A stretch of 64,000 nucleotides of DNA from Bryum argenteum (taxonomy: Eukaryota > Streptophyta > Bryopsida > Bryales > Bryaceae): assembly GCA_037043015.1 (NCBI GenBank), contig CM073323.1:25448758-25512757 (forward strand), given 5' to 3'. Position numbers and translations under genes: made by a program. The notes under the pieces were generated by a model. The model saw only the letters and a program-made list of their open reading frames with translations, made no database searches and was not told the DNA's origin. Positions 49,122 to 61,770 of the stretch are shown here, one piece after another (the stretch's first letter is position 1; each line of letters begins with the position of its first letter).

Positions 49122-50354
49122 CCTTTTTCTTTTTTTTTTTTTTTGACACAAATGAAAGAACTTTCATTGCATGAGATAATATACATCCCCAGCCACAAGT
49201 GGCCTGGGCACAAGACTACAAGAAATCTAGAAAAAAGAAAAAGGACTCAAGGACGCTAGGACAGGCTAAAGCTCAGTGTGGGAAAGCGCGAGCGGAGCGA
49301 GTGCCAGGCACTCGCGCGGCAGGGCCGCGCCCCACGCCTGCGCAGCAGCTTGGAATCTCAATGTGGAATGAAGACGAACCCTGCCATCGGGCCAACAGGC
49401 TGCCACAGGGGCAGGTCGTCCACAAAAGTTGCGAAAATCTCAAATAAACCTCTCCTGCGACGAAAGCATGCTCTCAGCTCCGCTCTGGCGTCAAGGCTCA
49501 GCTTCTTCTTGAGACGAATGCCGTCCCATTCGACCCGACCATAGTCAATCATGCCCGTCCAGATCGCATGACGCATCCGTTCCATAGACCATGTGATGTT
49601 GTTAAAGGCCCGATCATTCCTCTCCAGCCACAGGGACCAGAGCACCACCGTTCGGATTTCGAGCCAGATCCTCTTAACATGGTTGAACTTCCGGGGGATC
49701 TGCGAGGAGAAGATACCTTGCTTCCAGGTCAGGCTACGCCACGGGCCACGGGCTTCCTTCCCATAAACAAGGGTGTTCAAAATATGGATACTCCATTGCC
49801 AGGCATGCTGGGCGGAGGCACATTCCCAAAACCTGTGCATGACAGTTTCCTCCGATCGCCTGGGGCAGACTGGGCAGCAGATATCAATGGCCCTGTCGGT
49901 ACGCCCTCTCCAGTGATTCACCGCGACTGCGCGGTGCCAGATGAGCCACAGGAGCCCTGCCTCCTTGCTCGTACGCTCCTTCGACCACACCGATTTCCAA
50001 ACAAGAGTGAAGTCTGCTGGAAGAACCCCGCTCCACTTTCTGGTAACCGGGTTTGGGACCGTAATGCGTTTCGCCAGCAAATCCCGAGCCATCTTCGAGG
50101 TGTAATTCATGAATGGGGTAGGCTTTCTGCCGGTCTTCCAGATCAGCTTCCCCGGGTCCCAGTGCAGCAGCTCCGTGCGACCATAGTAAAGAGAAACCTT
50201 GGTTTTCTTAGGGCCCCTGGTGATCTCGACCACTCGAACGCGCCTACAGCACCCGAAGATCATCCTTGTTGGCCCCGCAGGGTTCTTGACCAGACAGCGA
50301 GATGCGGGCCTGACAGCGAAGGTATCGATGTGGAATGGCAGCCTTTTTCTTTTT
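49122..50354 (-). mobile_element. LINE (non-LTR retrotransposon), 5'-truncated, minus strand
   Basis: A 301-codon minus-strand frame (50263-49358) encodes the C-terminal part of a plant LINE polyprotein: a zf-RVT-like segment (LLWLIWHRAVAVNHWRGR, CCPVCPRRSEETVMHRFWEC) and the RNase-H-distal tail. No reverse transcriptase motifs are present, so the 5' part is missing. The 3' end is an A tail read as a T run at about 49130-49144 on the plus strand. CCTTTTTCTTTTT stands at both borders (49122-49134, 50342-50354) and may be the target duplication, though its overlap with the A tail makes this ambiguous. The single intact frame suggests a fairly recent insertion. Confidence 0.75.
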
Positions 50355-52179
50355 GGAACTCAAGGGGTTGATATATATATATCCTGGGTCTAACTAGTCT
50401 AAAGTTAGTTAATTACACGTAATCGTTTCAATGCTCATGGAGAGTGGAATTTTCTGCAATGGAATGACCTAACATGGGACTTCTGAACTTCTGAAATACT
50501 CACAAAAATGTCCAGCAACGAAACATGCTAAACATGATTCGTGAATTATGCGAAGATTAAAGTTTTAAACTCTTTAATTTCCTTATCTAAGTCTAAATTG
50601 ATGCACATGTCCATACTGAAATCATCTGCAATGATCAAATATTGATAATTACAGTAATAAGGATGGGTTGCATGGGCTGCATGCCCATTATTTAGTGGAT
50701 GGGTATAATTTCTTTTTTAGTTCAGTAAAGTAAATACAAGAGACGATTGGTTGCCCTTTTGAAATAGAGTTCAGTTTTTGTAAAGTATATGAAATGTGGG
50801 AAACATAAACTTACAAATTTAACTTTTGACGTGAAATCTCCTCACTGACATTGATCCAAAGTCTGATCATTCTGTAATTTGTATGATAAGATGATCAGAG
50901 TCCACTTATCAGAGTCCACTTATCAGAACTGTAAAGTGTCAGTGACTTTTTTGGCACCTTACAGTTTCGTCATATCACAACTGTTTTTAAGTTGATAATG
51001 AAACTTAATTTGAGGCTAACTTGGAGCAGGGTGGCCATTTCATCCTGGAGTGGGAGCTACTGCTAGACAATTGGCATGGCAACTGTGGACACTCACAACC
51101 GGACATTCAAGTAAGCTCTGATTTCATTCGAATCTGAAATGCATGCTTAAATCAATCCTGATCAGGTGTAAAAGTACAATCCATTGGTCAAGCTTATTCA
51201 GTAAGTTCTTGTATTGATGGGGTTGAGTTCATTATCATGAGTTTAGATCAAACTGATTTAGATTCATTCAAGCTCTCGATTCAAAAACGTTTCTAGATCT
51301 TTATAAAGAGAATAGTCGTACTACTAGCATACTGTTAAGTGCTTAATTTGCTAAATTTGCTAAATTTGCTAAATTTGCTAAATTTGCTAAATTTGCTAAA
51401 TTTGCTACAAAAGTCTCAATATATAAGTCAATTGTCATGAACTCATGATCAACTCACGTGTGTAACTGATCGTCTCGTTCCTTTGGAAATCGTGCCCCAA
51501 TTGATTAAATTTCACTTTCACAAATCAGATATGGTATGTCATGGATCACATTTATTTATAGCTTGAGTTCTAAAATATCAAAACTTGACCAGTATGGGTC
51601 CACATTTTGAGAAGTCCTGAACCAGCAAAAGCAGTGCGTTTCAAACTTTCTGCTTAATATTTTGTAAGTAATGATAGTCCCCTCAATTATTGAATTTTCC
51701 ATGAATCCAAAAAAAAACACGAGTATTGATCAATACGTGGGGATGGGATTAGATAAACTGTGACCTAAGTCTGATTTCATTGGCATGAAGTTAAGCACTT
51801 GATACATAGTCTATAACTGAATCGTGTGTCTGATTTTTAAGTTCATCGAGCTGATTCAAGCTTAACAGCCTTCATGATATAAATAATCTAATATAATTCA
51901 TGATATAATCTGATAAATTACATAGTAAATGAACTCAAGGTTTGCCATACGAGATTTACATTGATTGTATTTTTCTAACTCGCTATTTTCTTATTAGACA
52001 CAATTTTGGGAATAGGGTTGATAATGACGTGGAAAATCAAAAATACGACGCCACCAAAAATTACATAGTAAAAAACTTGCCGAGATTTACCTTGAGGTAA
52101 AAAGCTATTTTCCTACGCGGCATAGGGTTGATAATGACGCGTGGAAAATCAAAATACACGCCACCGGGCGACCGCGTCG
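50355..52179. other. AT-rich intergenic region with 9-bp tandem repeat
   Basis: No gene seen. The repeat TTTGCTAAA, about 7 copies, lies at 51341-51407. A partial duplicate of the sequence ATAGGGTTGATAATGACG occurs at 52013 and 52126, at the edge of the giant inverted repeat. Confidence 0.5.
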
Positions 52180-54950
52180 CGTCATCTAGACCGGACCGCG
52201 GTCGCGCGTCATCTAGACCGGCGGTCGCCTTAGCGACCGACGATCGCTTTAGCGACCGACGATCGCCCATAAGACCGACGATCGCCCATAAGCGGCCACC
52301 GACGTTCGCCTAGGCGACCGCCGATACAGACGATGGCGATCGTCGGTCGCTAGGGCGACCGACCGATCGATCCAGTGATGGGCGAATGTAGCTCATAGGG
52401 CGACCGGCGGTCTACCCTCTTCGAACGAAGGACGTGAACTTTGAAGAGCCATAACTTTTTCATTCGGACTCCGTTTTTGACGAAATCACTTGGGTTGGGT
52501 CCCAAATTAAGTCTAGTTTATGTCGTAAAAATTGCAGACCCATTCAATTAAGTATGAAAAAATGGCATGCATTTTAGTGAAGGGAGTACTTGTTTCTTGG
52601 GTTTTTAAACATTAGGCATGTTTTACCATTGTTAGCCTATTATGTGACATCAAAAAGGTTTTTGCATGATGTGTTTTAGACAAGTGTGATCTTTAGATGC
52701 ATCCCACAATCTTTGTAGTTGGAAGTATTTTGATCCAGATAATTTTAGTATTGGCTTTGCAATGATATTTCTAGGATGAAAAAAGTGAAAAAGTGGATGA
52801 TTTTTGAAGAGATAGATCTCCTTCAACCATCGTTAGATTTTGAATTTTTATTTTAAAATGGATTCCAATTACGTAACGTTCATGGGCGATCGCGGGTTCC
52901 GCATGCGCGACCGCTGGTCTGCATGGGCGACCGCATCGGGTCCCGCATGGGCGACCGCGGTCCGCAGCAATCGCAGCTTTGGGCGACCGCGATCTGAGGG
53001 GCGAGTGCAAAAGAGCTCCCGCTCTTGCTCTTGGATCCTCTTTACGCAATCCTCAATCTCTCATATTCAAATTTCAAATTCATTGCTTCAAGCATCTTCT
53101 CCGTTCCCCCTCATTTCCTTTAAATCTCCCTTCATTTTTCATTCTCCATCTTCTTCAAATTTCATATTCTCCGCTTCTTCACATTTTCCATAATGAAATG
53201 AAAATGATTGTCATGGTCATGGCTTTTTGCCAAGACTTGGGAGCATGATAAATGAAAAATGAATTTTTGAGTGCCTTGGACACTCTTCCAAGGTGCAAGA
53301 TGGATTTAGACATGTACAAGTTTAATCTCGCTTTTAAAATAAAATTCTCATCATTCTCTCTTTTACCCTCCCCTTTTTCTTCATTTTCTTTTTAAATAAT
53401 TGTACTCTAGCCAATCAATGATTTTTGAGCCTCATGGTCTCCTTGATAGTAGTTGAGTTGAGGCATTTACCTCCACTCAACTACAATCAAGGAGACCATA
53501 AAAACATTATCCATTATGGATAAATTAGCATACTTTGGGGACTTTGAAGTTAGTGATCATTCTCCTTTCATCAAGGTATTGTAAAGCCAAATGGTCAATC
53601 TTGAGGGTCCACAATGTAAAGTGAGCCTAAGACAAGTAAAGTAAAGGTACGCTTATTTCAAGTTCCTATAATGTCTTAGTAGTAAATACAAGTGTTGAAA
53701 ATATCTTGACTGTCATGATATTTAAGTTTGATTTATTCATCATAATATGGGCAAGTGATATCAAATACTTGCACGTCATTCACAAATAATGGGTTAAATA
53801 TTACTATGAGTAATTGGTTCATTAGAATGTTTGTAAATGGTTATTGTTGTCGACTTATAATATTTACCTTCATATGGTGGTCACTCAATTTTTTGCCAAA
53901 TCTATAATATGTTATATATCACCCTTTAATTTGACAAGCAACTTTTTCCCTCACTTGTTACTAGGATATATGCACGAACCTCTTTCTCTTAATTGTATTA
54001 GAAGGCGTTAATACTTAACCCGCCAAAATTTTCAAATGCCTCCCGCCAATGCCTCCCCCGACGATCGCCCATGAGCGACCGACGTTCGCCCCTAGGCGAC
54101 CGCCGATACGGCGGGCGGGCGTCGGTCGCTCGGCGGCGCCGCCGATGCTACAGCCGATGGGCGATCGTCGGTCGCTAGGGCGACCGCCGATCCAGGTGAT
54201 GGGCGAATGTAGCTCATAGGGCGACCGGCGGTCTACCCTCTTCGAACGAAGGACATGAACTTTGAAGAGCCATAACTTTTTCATTCGGACTCCGATTTTG
54301 ACGAAATCACTTGGGTTGGGTCCCATATTAAGTCTAGTTTATGTCGTAAAAATTGCAGACTCATACGATTAAGTATGAAAAAATGGCATGCATTTTAGTG
54401 AAGGGAGTATTTGTTATTTGGGTTTTTAAACATTTGGCATGTTTTACCATTGCAAGCCTATTATGTAACATCAAAAAGGTTTTTGCATGATGTGTTTTAG
54501 ACAAGTGTGATCTTTAGATGCATCCCACAATCTTTGTAGTTGGAAGTATTTTGATCCAGATAATTTTAGTATTGGCTTTGCAATGATATTTCTAGGATGA
54601 AAAAAGTGAAAAAGTGGATGATTTTTGAAGAGATAGATCTCCTTCAACCATTGTTAGATTTTGAATTTTTATTTTAGAATGGATTCCAATTAGAGTGTTG
54701 TATTGGTGATAGAAACCTCGATTCATTCGAAGGTATATTGAAGATAACGTATAATTTGAGTTCTAGGGATCTAGGTTTGGACTATATTAATTACTTTGCA
54801 TTATATTTGGCGGTTTTTATCATTATTGAATCATCTCTTCCCTCCTTTTATACACACACCCCATTTCAACAAATTTAATTAATTCTAGGTATTTAATAGA
54901 AACTACTTACCTTCATCTTATAGGCCAAAACTTTTAATCATGTTTCATAT
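52180..54950. repeat. Left arm of the giant inverted repeat (modules GC, A1, B1, GC, A2, C2)
   Basis: Modules in order: GC island (52180-52430), A1 (52431-52860, includes GACGAAATCACTTGGGTTGG and GGCATGCATTTTAGTGAAGG), GC island (52880-53010), B1 (53010-54050), GC island (54050-54235), A2 (54236-54680), C2 (54690-54830). The reverse complement of this order is found at 57785-60500. Variants pair outside with outside and inside with inside: A1 has GTTTCTTGGG as does the outermost right copy, while A2 has GTTATTTGGG as does the inner right copy. So the arms were duplicated as a block. No coding potential is shared beyond short frames. Confidence 0.85.
53434..53499. repeat. Hairpin within the B module
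   Basis: Two ~30-nt arms, ATGGTCTCCTTGATAGTAGT... and its complement ending CAATCAAGGAGACCAT, with about two mismatches and a short loop. It recurs in B2 at about 59180-59245 and in a degraded form at 36990-37056. Confidence 0.8.
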
Positions 54951-56490
54951 AAAATACATAGGAAAAGTATAAATACTACTCTCCCTCTCTATTTCCCTAT
55001 ACACCTTACACTTCCCTATGGCTCGAATGGAACTCTTGCAATGATAAAAACTGCCAAATAGTTTACAAAACAATTAATATAGTCCAGTAATAGACCCCTT
55101 ACACTCAAATTATACCTTATCTTCAATATATCTTCGAATGGATTGAGGTTCCTATCACCAATACAGCACTGTAATTGGAACCCATTCTAAAAAATAAATT
55201 CAAAATCTAACAATGGTTGAAGGAGATCTATCTCTTCAAAAATCATCCACTTTTTCACTTTTTTCATCCTAGAAATATCATTGCAAAGCCAATACTAAAA
55301 CTATTTGGATCAAAATACTTCCAACTACAAAGATTGTGGGATGCATTTAAAGATCACACTTGTCTAAAACACATCATGCAAAAACCTTTTTGATATCACA
55401 TAATAGGCTTGCAATGGTAAAACATGCCAAATGTTTAAAAACCCAAATAACAAATACTCCCTTCACTAAAATGCATGCCATTTTTTCATACTTAATCGTA
55501 TGAGTCTGCAATTTTTACGACATAAACTAGACTTAATTTGGGACCCAACCCAAGTGATTTCGTCAAAAACGGAGTCCGAATGAAAAAGTTATGGCTCTTC
55601 AAAGTTCATGTCCTTCGTTCGAAGAGGGTAGACCGCCGGTCGCCCTATGAGCTACATTCGCCCATCACCTGGATCGGCGGTCGCCCTAGCGACCGACGAT
55701 CGCCCATCGGGTGGATCGGCGGTCGCCCCATCAGGAGGGGTGCGCGGAGGCTCGCGGACACTTTCTCCTTGGGTGCTTGCCCATCGCGTGACCGCGGCCG
55801 CCGCCATCACCACCGTCGTTGTTTGGATCGGATCGGCGGTCGCCCTCGGCGACGACGATCGCCCATCGCCGACCGGCGGTCGCCGGAGGGTGTGCGCGAG
55901 GCTCGCGGACACTATTCTCCTTGGTGCACCCCATCGTAGACCGCCGGTTGCCCTGCCACCGCGTTCGATCGACGCCCTAGCGACGACGACGATCGCTTAG
56001 CGACACGACGACGCCCATCGCCTGGACCGGCGGTCGCCCAAAGAGAGGGTGCGCGGAGGCTCGCGGACACTATTCTCCTTGGTGCACCCCATCACGTAGA
56101 CCGCCGGCCGCCCCGCCCGTCGCCGGCGGTCGCCGACGACGCTTCTAGCGACCGACGACGCCCATCGATCGCTAGATCGCGGAGGAGGCTCGCGGACACT
56201 ATTCTCCTTGGTGCACCCCTTATCACGACGCCGCCCGCGCCACATCACGACGACGCTAGATCGGCGGTCGCCCTAGCGACCGACGATCGCCTAGCGACCG
56301 ACGACGCCCATCGCGTGGACCGGGCGCCCAAAGAGGGGTGCGCGGAGGCTCGCTATTCTCCTTGGTGCACCCCATCACGTGAACCGCGGGTCGCCTGCAC
56401 ATGATCGTTCATTGGATCGGCGGTCGCCCTAGCGACCGACGACGATCGCCCATCCGCCATTGACGGGCGCGGGGATTTGAGGTTTTGAAT
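54690..56490. repeat. Central part: inverted C3-A3 module and GC-rich minisatellite block
   Basis: C3 (about 55035-55180) and A3 (55190-55640) lie in minus orientation and pair with C2-A2, which forms a nested palindrome centred near 54900. From 55640 to 56470 is a very GC-rich block with five spaced copies of a motif GGAGGCTCGCGGACAC followed by TATTCTCCTTGGTGCACCCC (about 55740, 55890, 56050, 56180, 56340), separated by GACCGACGATCGCCCAT-like stretches. Confidence 0.8.
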
Positions 56491-57784
56491 GAAGTTAACA
56501 CCAAGTATCCTATAGACCTACACCATGCCAAGGTTGAATCAAATTAACACCAAGTATTTCCTTCCATGTAAATCCAAGTTCCATGTGGCTTCTTTCATGA
56601 TTTAATATATTTAATACGGTTTGAGAAAATAATAAAACCACCTCCTCCCCCCTTTAGTATAACTTCCTCTATTACTTAGCATCCTACAAAGTCAAAGTAA
56701 ATCATAACATGTAGATACGTTTCTTTTACGGGAAATTTTGTTCTTCCATATTTTTATAAGGTCTTTTTTAGTCAACACAAGTTTTAAAATCGTTATTTCT
56801 TTCCACAAATCTATTTTCCGTATATCATTCAATATTCTACTCATTCAAATGACTTACAAGCAAATGATGACCTATAGGTGACATATCCCCACGATTTTCT
56901 AAATAACACCATCATTTCCATAGGGTCATCATTAGGTAGTGTAAGGGTTTAAATTATCCTCTTACCCCCTTTATCTAATTTTTCTTATTTTTTGAAGTTT
57001 TGGTGTTTGTAAGTGCTTCCAACCAAAATCCAACCTATAGATCCTTTACTCCAACGATTCTTTTTCATAGCTCCATCATGTTCATAAGGTAGTTATTACA
57101 TAGTCCAATTCTTTTTAAAATATTTTTTCTCTCGATTTAACTATTTTTTATCTATTATTTAAAGCTCTACTTCAAAAATTCTATATTAATTTGGGAAAAA
57201 TAGTACATGTTGTCCTATAATATTTTTGATGGTTCCATCATTTTTATATGATCCATATTACCTACACTAAATAGGTAGATTAGTGTTAGATACACTAATT
57301 TACATAAATAGGCTATAAGTTTTTACTATTAGTCAATATTTGTACCCTCTACAATGGTGAAGATGGGGATCCTTACATAGTATTGGAATCGATACTCTTG
57401 GTTAAATTTTTATCCCAAAAGTAAAAACTTGTAGCATTTTCAAATCTTATAAAAATCTAACACTAATGTACCTATTTAGTGTAGTCCAAATGTTCAAATT
57501 ACATTCCCCACTTTGTTTTCGTATGCATGTGCGCACACCGCCTACTTTCACATGACTATTTAATTTTTAGAAATTCGGGGAAAAATACTTTTGTTCGTCC
57601 TATGCCCCTAAGATTTATACCATATTTTTTACACAATACGAATCACCTAGGAAAGTTATCAACACCCCTTCCACTCCCTTTTTGCTTATATATTTACATA
57701 TGCCCCCGTGCTTCAAACCCCGCAATTCAAATATCCCCATATAAATTCAACCACATACGCCATCGTCAGTTGCTCAGGCGACCG
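56491..57784. other. AT-rich spacer of the giant inverted repeat
   Basis: Starts with a 110-bp segment (AATTAACACCAAGTATTTCC, TTCCATGTGGCTTCTTTCAT) that recurs inverted at 62036-62105. The rest is AT-rich with no gene. Confidence 0.5.
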
Positions 57785-60500
57785 CCGGTCCAGGCAAAGT
57801 ATAAATACTACTCTTCCTCTCTATTTCCCTATACATCTTGGACTTCCCTATGGCTCAAATAGTAACCTTGCAATGATAAGAACTGCCAAATATTCTATAA
57901 AGTAATTAATATAGTCCAAACCTAGATCCCTAGCACTCAAATTATACCTTATCTTCAATATACCTTCGAATGAATCGAGGTTTCTATCACCAATACAACA
58001 CTCTAATTGGAATCCATTCTAAAATGAAAATTCAAAATCTAACGATGGTTGAAGGAGATCTATCTCTTCAAAAATCATCCACTTTTTCACTTTTATCATC
58101 TTAGAAATATCATTGCAAAGCCAATACTAAAATTATCTGGATCAAAATACTTCCAACTACAAAGATTGTGGGATGCATCTAAAGATCACACTTGTCTAAA
58201 ACACATCATGCAAAAACCTTTTTGATGTTACATAATAGGCTTGCAATGGTAAAACATGCCAAATGTTTAAAAACCCAAATAACAAATACTCCCTTCACTA
58301 AAATGCATGCCATTTTTTCATACTTAATCGTATGAGTCTGCAATTTTTACGACATAAACTAGACTTAATTTGGGACCCAACCCAAGTGATTTCGTCAAAA
58401 ACGGAGTCCGAATGAAAAAGTTATGGCTCTTCAAAGTTCATGTCCTTCGTTCGAAGAGGGTAGACCGCCGGTCGCCCTATGAGCTACATTCGCCCATCAC
58501 CTGGATCGGCGGTCGCCCTAGCGACCGACGATCGCCCATCGGCCGATCGGCGGTCGCCTAGGGACGATCGCCCACGCTTGGCGCGGTCGCTCATGGCGAA
58601 CGTCGGGGCGATCGTCGGGGGAGGCATTGGCGGGAGGCATTTGAAAATTTTGGCGGGTTAAGTATTAACGCCTTCTAATACAATTAAGAGAAAGAGGTTC
58701 GTGCATATATCCTAGTAACAAGTGAGGGAAAAAGTTGCTTGTCAAATTAAAGGGTGATATATAACATATTATAGATTTGGCAAAAAATTGAGTGACCACC
58801 ATATGAAGGTAAATATTATAAGTCGACAACAATAACCATTTACAAACATTCTAATGAACCAATTACTCATAGTAATATTTAACCCATTATTTGTGAATGA
58901 CGTGCAAGTATTTGATATCACTTGCCCATATTATGATGAATAAATCAAACTTAAATATCATGACAATCAAGATATTTTTTCAACACTTGTATTTACTACT
59001 AAGACATTATAGGAACTTGAAATAAGCGTACCTTTACTTTACTTGTCTTAGGCTCACTTTACATTGTGGACCCTCAAGATTGACCATTTGGCTTTACAAT
59101 ACCTTGATGAAAGGAGAATGATCACTAACTTCAAAGTCCCCAAAGTATGCTAATTTATCCATAATGGATAATGTTTTTATGGTCTCCTTGATTGTAGTTG
59201 AGTGGAGGTAAATGCCTCAACTCAACTACTATCAAGGAGACCATGAGGCTCAAAAATCATTGATTGGCTAGAGTACAATTATTTAAAAAGAAAATGAAGA
59301 AAAAGGGGAGGGTAAAAGAGAGAATGATGAGAATTTTATTTTAAAACTGAGATTAAACTTGTACATGTCTAAATCCATCTTGCACCAGAAGAGTGTCCAA
59401 GGCACTCAAAAATTCATTTTTCATTTATCATGCTCCCAAGTCTTGGCAAAAAGCCATGACCATGACAATCATTTTCATTTCATTATGGAAAATGTGAAGA
59501 AGCGGAGAATATGAAATTTGAAGAAGATGGAGAATGAAAAATGAAGGGAGATTTAAGGGAAATGAGGGGAACGGAGAAGATGCTTGAAGCGATGAATTTG
59601 AAATTTGAATATGAGAGATTGAGGGATTGCGTAAAGAGAGATCCAAGAGCAAGAGCGGGAGCTCTTTTGCACTCGCCCCTCCCAGATCGGTCGCCCCAAA
59701 TCGCTAGCGATTCTGGCGGACCGGCGGTCGCCCATGCGGGACCCGCGGTCGCCCATGCGAGACCCACGGCCGCGCGCATGAACCCGCGATCGCCCATGAA
59801 CGTTACGTAATTGGAATCCATTTTAAAATAAAAATTCAAAATCTAACGATGGTTGAAGGAGATCTATCTCTTCAAAAATCATCCACTTTTTCACTTTTTT
59901 CATCCTAGAAATATCATTGCAAAGCCAATACTAAAATTATCTGGATCAAAATACTTCCAACTACAAAGATTGTGGGAGCGCATCTAAAGATCACACTTGT
60001 CTAAAACACATCATGCAAAAACCTTTTTGATGTCACATAATAGGCTAACAATGGTAAAACATGCCTAATGTTTAAAAACCCAAGAAACAAGTACTCCCTT
60101 CACTAAAATGCATGCCATTTTTTCATACTTAATTGTATGGGTCTGCAATTTTTACGACATAAACTAGACTTAATTTGGGACCCAACCCAAGTGATTTCGT
60201 CAAAAACGGAGTCCAAATGAAAAAGTTATGGCTCTTCAAAGTTCATGTCCTTCGCTCAAGAGGGTAGACCGCCGGTCGCCCTATGAGCCACATTCGCCCA
60301 TCACCTGGATCGGCGGTCGCCCTAGCGACCGACGATCGCCCATCGGCCAGATCGGGCGGTCGCTTAGGGGCGAACGCGTCGGCCGCTTATGGGCGATCGT
60401 CGGCCGACTGGCGATCGCTCGGCCGCTAAGGCGATCGCCGGTTTCGAGAAAGGCGACCGCCGGTCTAGATGATGATACGACCGCGGTCCAGATCCTACGT
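57785..60500. repeat. Right arm of the giant inverted repeat (modules C4, A4, GC, B2, GC, A5, GC)
   Basis: Reverse complement of the left arm: C4 (57785-58010), A4 (58011-58460), GC island (58465-58640), B2 (58640-59670), GC island (59670-59810), A5 (59815-60262), GC island (60265-60500). B2 contains the same fold-back ATGGTCTCCTTGATTGTAGT... hairpin as B1. GC islands vary most between the arms, and AT modules are nearly identical. Confidence 0.85.
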
Positions 60501-61770
60501 GGCGCGGTCGCGAACCGTATTCTTTGAGTCAGACATGCCACGTGGCGCCCACGTAGGATGCAACGTGGATGGGGTAAAATCCAGGGTAAAAAAGATTCAG
60601 TAGATTCTATTAGACATTCTCGAGGCTCAATGTCATGCGACATGTCGTTAGACATTCGTCCGTCAGTGTCTAGCAAGACAACCCTGGGACTAACATAGCA
60701 AAAAGTCTGACTTTTCTTTTCTTTTTTTTTTCTTTTTTTGAAAAAAGATGACAGAGCTTGACCTGGTTCATTTTCGACTTTTTATTGAATTGAACGTGTA
60801 CCGCCTTATGCTTCAATTTAGAACTGGTCCATCCCAATTGAAGTTCTGTTGATCGTGTACGGTGTACCTGTTGAAGCTATAGTTATACAGAGGATCCATT
60901 TGTATGTTTTGTGATAAGATGCAAAACGGGTCCAACTTGTCCGCAAGGAATTGCACGGTCCATACGGACCTCGGACGACAATGAAATTGGAAAACATTCA
61001 TTGTAGAGCGCGTGGGAGATGGAATTGCAACTTGTGAATGGATTGAAGGGAGGTACCTGGATACTTTTGATCATTTTCATGTAGTGGAAGAAAGACTAGT
61101 ATATCAATTGGTCATCTTTTTATTTTTAAGAATGACCAATTTAGTATCAATTGTTATCATAGATCTGACCAGTGCGATGTTGTGCATTACAATTTTTGGT
61201 TGTTAAAGAGAAACGAAAAAAGAAAGGAAAGAAAAGAATGTTACACTCTGCTTCAAATGCAGGGGGGTCTGCCACCACTGACAAGCCTCCAATCACGGCC
61301 GAAGTAGGTGATCTAACAGTCTACTATACAGGTATGTAGGTATAGGTCTCCTCTTCTCAAACCAGTAAAAACTACGGACATCTCACACCCACTTTTCAGC
61401 CTCCCCATCCTCACGCTCGTGACATCCCATCTCCACTTTTGTACATTCCGCTCCTCCCCCTCGACCATTCTTCAAGATTTCCTAGATTGAGGAAGCATGC
61501 AATTCTTGCTAGCACAAAACCGCAACTCCAATCACTCTAAGACCGACCGGTGCACGTTGTGCTACCCATTCGTAAAATCCATCGAAAATCTACGAAATCT
61601 GCACCACAATCTATGAAATCTTGAAATCCATTCGATCGAGGCTTTCATATATATGTTAATAGGCAGATCCTGTGGAGCAGATGCGGTTGGCGGTGATTGC
61701 AGTGTTCGATTCATGGAACAGCTCTCGATTCATGGAACAAGTCTGATTAATCCGTATCATGTGCATCCAG
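60501..61770. other. Region right of the giant inverted repeat; no firm gene
   Basis: A pyrimidine run lies at 60710-60740. One exon-like piece (61262-61331, GSATTDKPPITAEVGDLTVY, acceptor GCAG, donor GTATGT) is unassigned. Confidence 0.35.

Noticed and set aside
49568-50371. 267-codon plus-strand frame
   Set aside because: Antisense to the LINE frame, which carries the zf-RVT cysteine/histidine pattern.
55538-55939. Frames in the A modules and GC islands (the same peptide appears in several copies)
   Set aside because: The shared peptide follows from repeat identity; no domain, no splice logic, and frames end at different points in the variable GC islands.
61262-61331. Single exon-like piece encoding GSATTDKPPITAEVGDLTVY
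   Set aside because: Splice borders look fair, but there is no partner exon and no recognised family; too little to call a gene.
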